A stretch of DNA of 64,000 nucleotides from Paenibacillus sp. AN1007 (GTDB lineage Bacteria > Bacillota > Bacilli > Paenibacillales > Paenibacillaceae). Numbering within the stretch: the stretch's first letter is position 1; each line of letters opens with the position of its first letter. The stretch spans positions 4,613,501 to 4,677,500 of the forward strand of contig NZ_CP159992.1 in the NCBI RefSeq assembly GCF_040702995.1, in the 5' to 3' direction. Positions 62,818-64,000 of this stretch are shown piece by piece. Under the pieces are notes generated by a model, which was not told where the DNA came from, ran no database searches, and saw only the letters and a program-made list of their open reading frames with translations. The position numbers and the translations under genes were made by a program.

Positions 62818-63999
62818 CTAAGTACCTGTACTCTTGGCGTTGAAAACTTTAGCCATATATAACGCATGGTCCACCCCTACGCAGAAACCAAGTCCTTTCA
62901 CCTCATCCAGATCGGTTACATATCGGTTCAGGCTCTGCATGATCTGATTGGCTCGGATTTTGTTATGGGTATACAGTTTCTCTAATTCGTTCAGGTCATA
63001 GCCTTTACGCGACCACTTCACCTGGGACAGATCGACAGTATCGGTAACGCCAAAATATTGAAACGGACTCAGCAGCTTCCGATCAATCGCATCAGTCAGA
63101 CGAATCTCGGCAGCAATGGTATGATCGAAGTAAGCGGTAATGTCTTTGCCATCCATTCGTTCTGGCGTGGCAGTAAGTCCAAGCAGAATTTGTGGTTCGT
63201 AGTGAGACAACAGCTTCTGGTACGAAGGCGCGGCAGCATGATGGAATTCATCCACAATGATGTAGTCGTAATAATCTGGGCTGGTGATCTCCGTCAGCTT
63301 CATGGAGTTCAGACTCTGTATGCTGACAAACAGATGCTCCAATGCCTCCGCCCGGTGACTCCCGACATGCAGCTCGCCAAAGTTCATATCCTTCAAGATA
63401 TACCGGAAGGTGTCCCGGCTTTGCTTCAAAATTTCTTCCCGATGTGCGACAAAAAGGAGCTTGGCTCCCGCATAGCTGGCGCGGAATCGCTTGTAATCGA
63501 AGGCAGAGATGACCGTTTTGCCAACGCCTGTAGCGGCGACGATCAAGTTACGGTTTCGACCATACAGTGTACGCTCGGCATCGAGCTGTTCCAGCACTTC
63601 CTTTTGATAATCATAGGGCTGGATGTCGAGGTGGAAGTGGTTGGACTGATCTTTTTTACGATTCAGAGCTGCTCTCAACTGTGCTTCATGCTTCTGATCC
63701 TCTGGGATGTACCGCGTAAATTCGCGGTCATTCCAATAACTTTCGAAGGTCGCTTCAATCTTGCGCAGCACATCGAGTGAATCCTTCTCCGTCACCTTGA
63801 GATTCCACTCCATACCACTGGTCAGGGCTGGATTGGACAGGTTCGAAGAGCCGACATAAGCGGTGGTGAATCCGGTATCGCGGTGAAAAATATATGTTTT
63901 AGCGTGCAGCCGGGTGACCTTGCTATCATACGAAATCTGGATTTCAGTATTCGGTAATTTGCTAAGTTCGGTAATTGCTTTGAGGTCGGTTGCCTCCAT
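62818..63999 (-). pseudogene. Second PLD/DEAD helicase, 3'-truncated and 5'-incomplete
   Basis: The frame is open at the window edge. It has the PLD HxK motif (RLHAKTYIFHRD, then YVGSSNLSNPALTSG), Walker A AATGVGKTVISAF, AHREEIL, motif II IVDEFHHAAA, motif III LGLTATPERMDGKD and PFQYFGVTDTVDLSQVKW. It then ends abruptly after VGVDHALYMAKVFN with a foreign AKSTGT tail, before motifs V and VI. Compared with the intact paralogue at 58052-60496, nearly half the protein is missing, so helicase activity should be lost. The break lies directly beside the AT-rich toxin-immunity cassette, suggesting that cassette gain removed the 3' part. Confidence 0.82.
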
Positions 64000-64000
64000 A

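Overview
The window looks like a chromosomal segment of a Paenibacillus-type, endospore-forming Firmicute that degrades plant polysaccharides. The evidence is a GerA/B/C-type germination operon, a CotH spore-coat kinase homologue, DUF2642-like spore-type proteins, a secreted GH6 cellulase with FN3 and CBM3 modules, a PL11-type rhamnogalacturonan lyase, strong AGGAGG ribosome sites with many TTG starts, and Paenibacillus-style intergenic repeats. I see no rRNA, tRNA, CRISPR array, prophage or complete transposase gene.

Layout. 1-6.3 kb: plant-polysaccharide degradation (partial rhamnogalacturonan lyase, LacI regulator with a palindromic operator, a frameshifted HAD phosphatase, GH6 cellulase with a long leader and a cre-like site). 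6.4-13.9 kb: a YknXYZ/MacAB-like efflux transporter, a membrane-anchored propeller protein, a histidine kinase/response regulator pair and a divergent ECF sigma gene. The transporter operon and the sigma gene share a near-identical direct-repeat operator 26 bp upstream of the -10 box. 14.2-18 kb: a large secreted multidomain protein, then a 1.1-kb gene-free stretch of repeats. 18-24.4 kb: a PhnCDE-type phosphonate/phosphite importer divergent from a YunD-like 5'-nucleotidase. 24.4-30.8 kb: MATE exporter with MarR regulator and a heterodimeric ABC exporter. 31-41.4 kb: CotH, a DUF2642-like/ion-transporter cluster containing a 45-aa membrane protein, a NERD protein, an oxidoreductase, and the ger operon. 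41.4-49.8 kb: a MITE, small membrane proteins, MFS exporter, DUF2268 protease plus TipA-like MerR regulator, galactokinase.

49.8-56 kb is rich in sigma factors: a SigO/RsoA/YvrJ-like split-sigma operon and an ECF sigma with two tandem membrane proteins, the second behind its own copy of the ECF promoter. 55.9-64 kb is an AT-rich accessory region. It holds a WXG100-PD-(D/E)xK-type toxin overlapping its likely immunity gene, four orphan immunity-like genes (one with a nonsense codon), a phospholipase-D/DEAD helicase overlapping a MazG-like pyrophosphohydrolase, and a second helicase truncated beside the toxin cassette.

The most notable items are the split sigma factor operon, the shared operator linking the two-component system to both transporter and ECF sigma, the duplicated ECF promoter, the toxin/helicase accessory region, and three broken genes.
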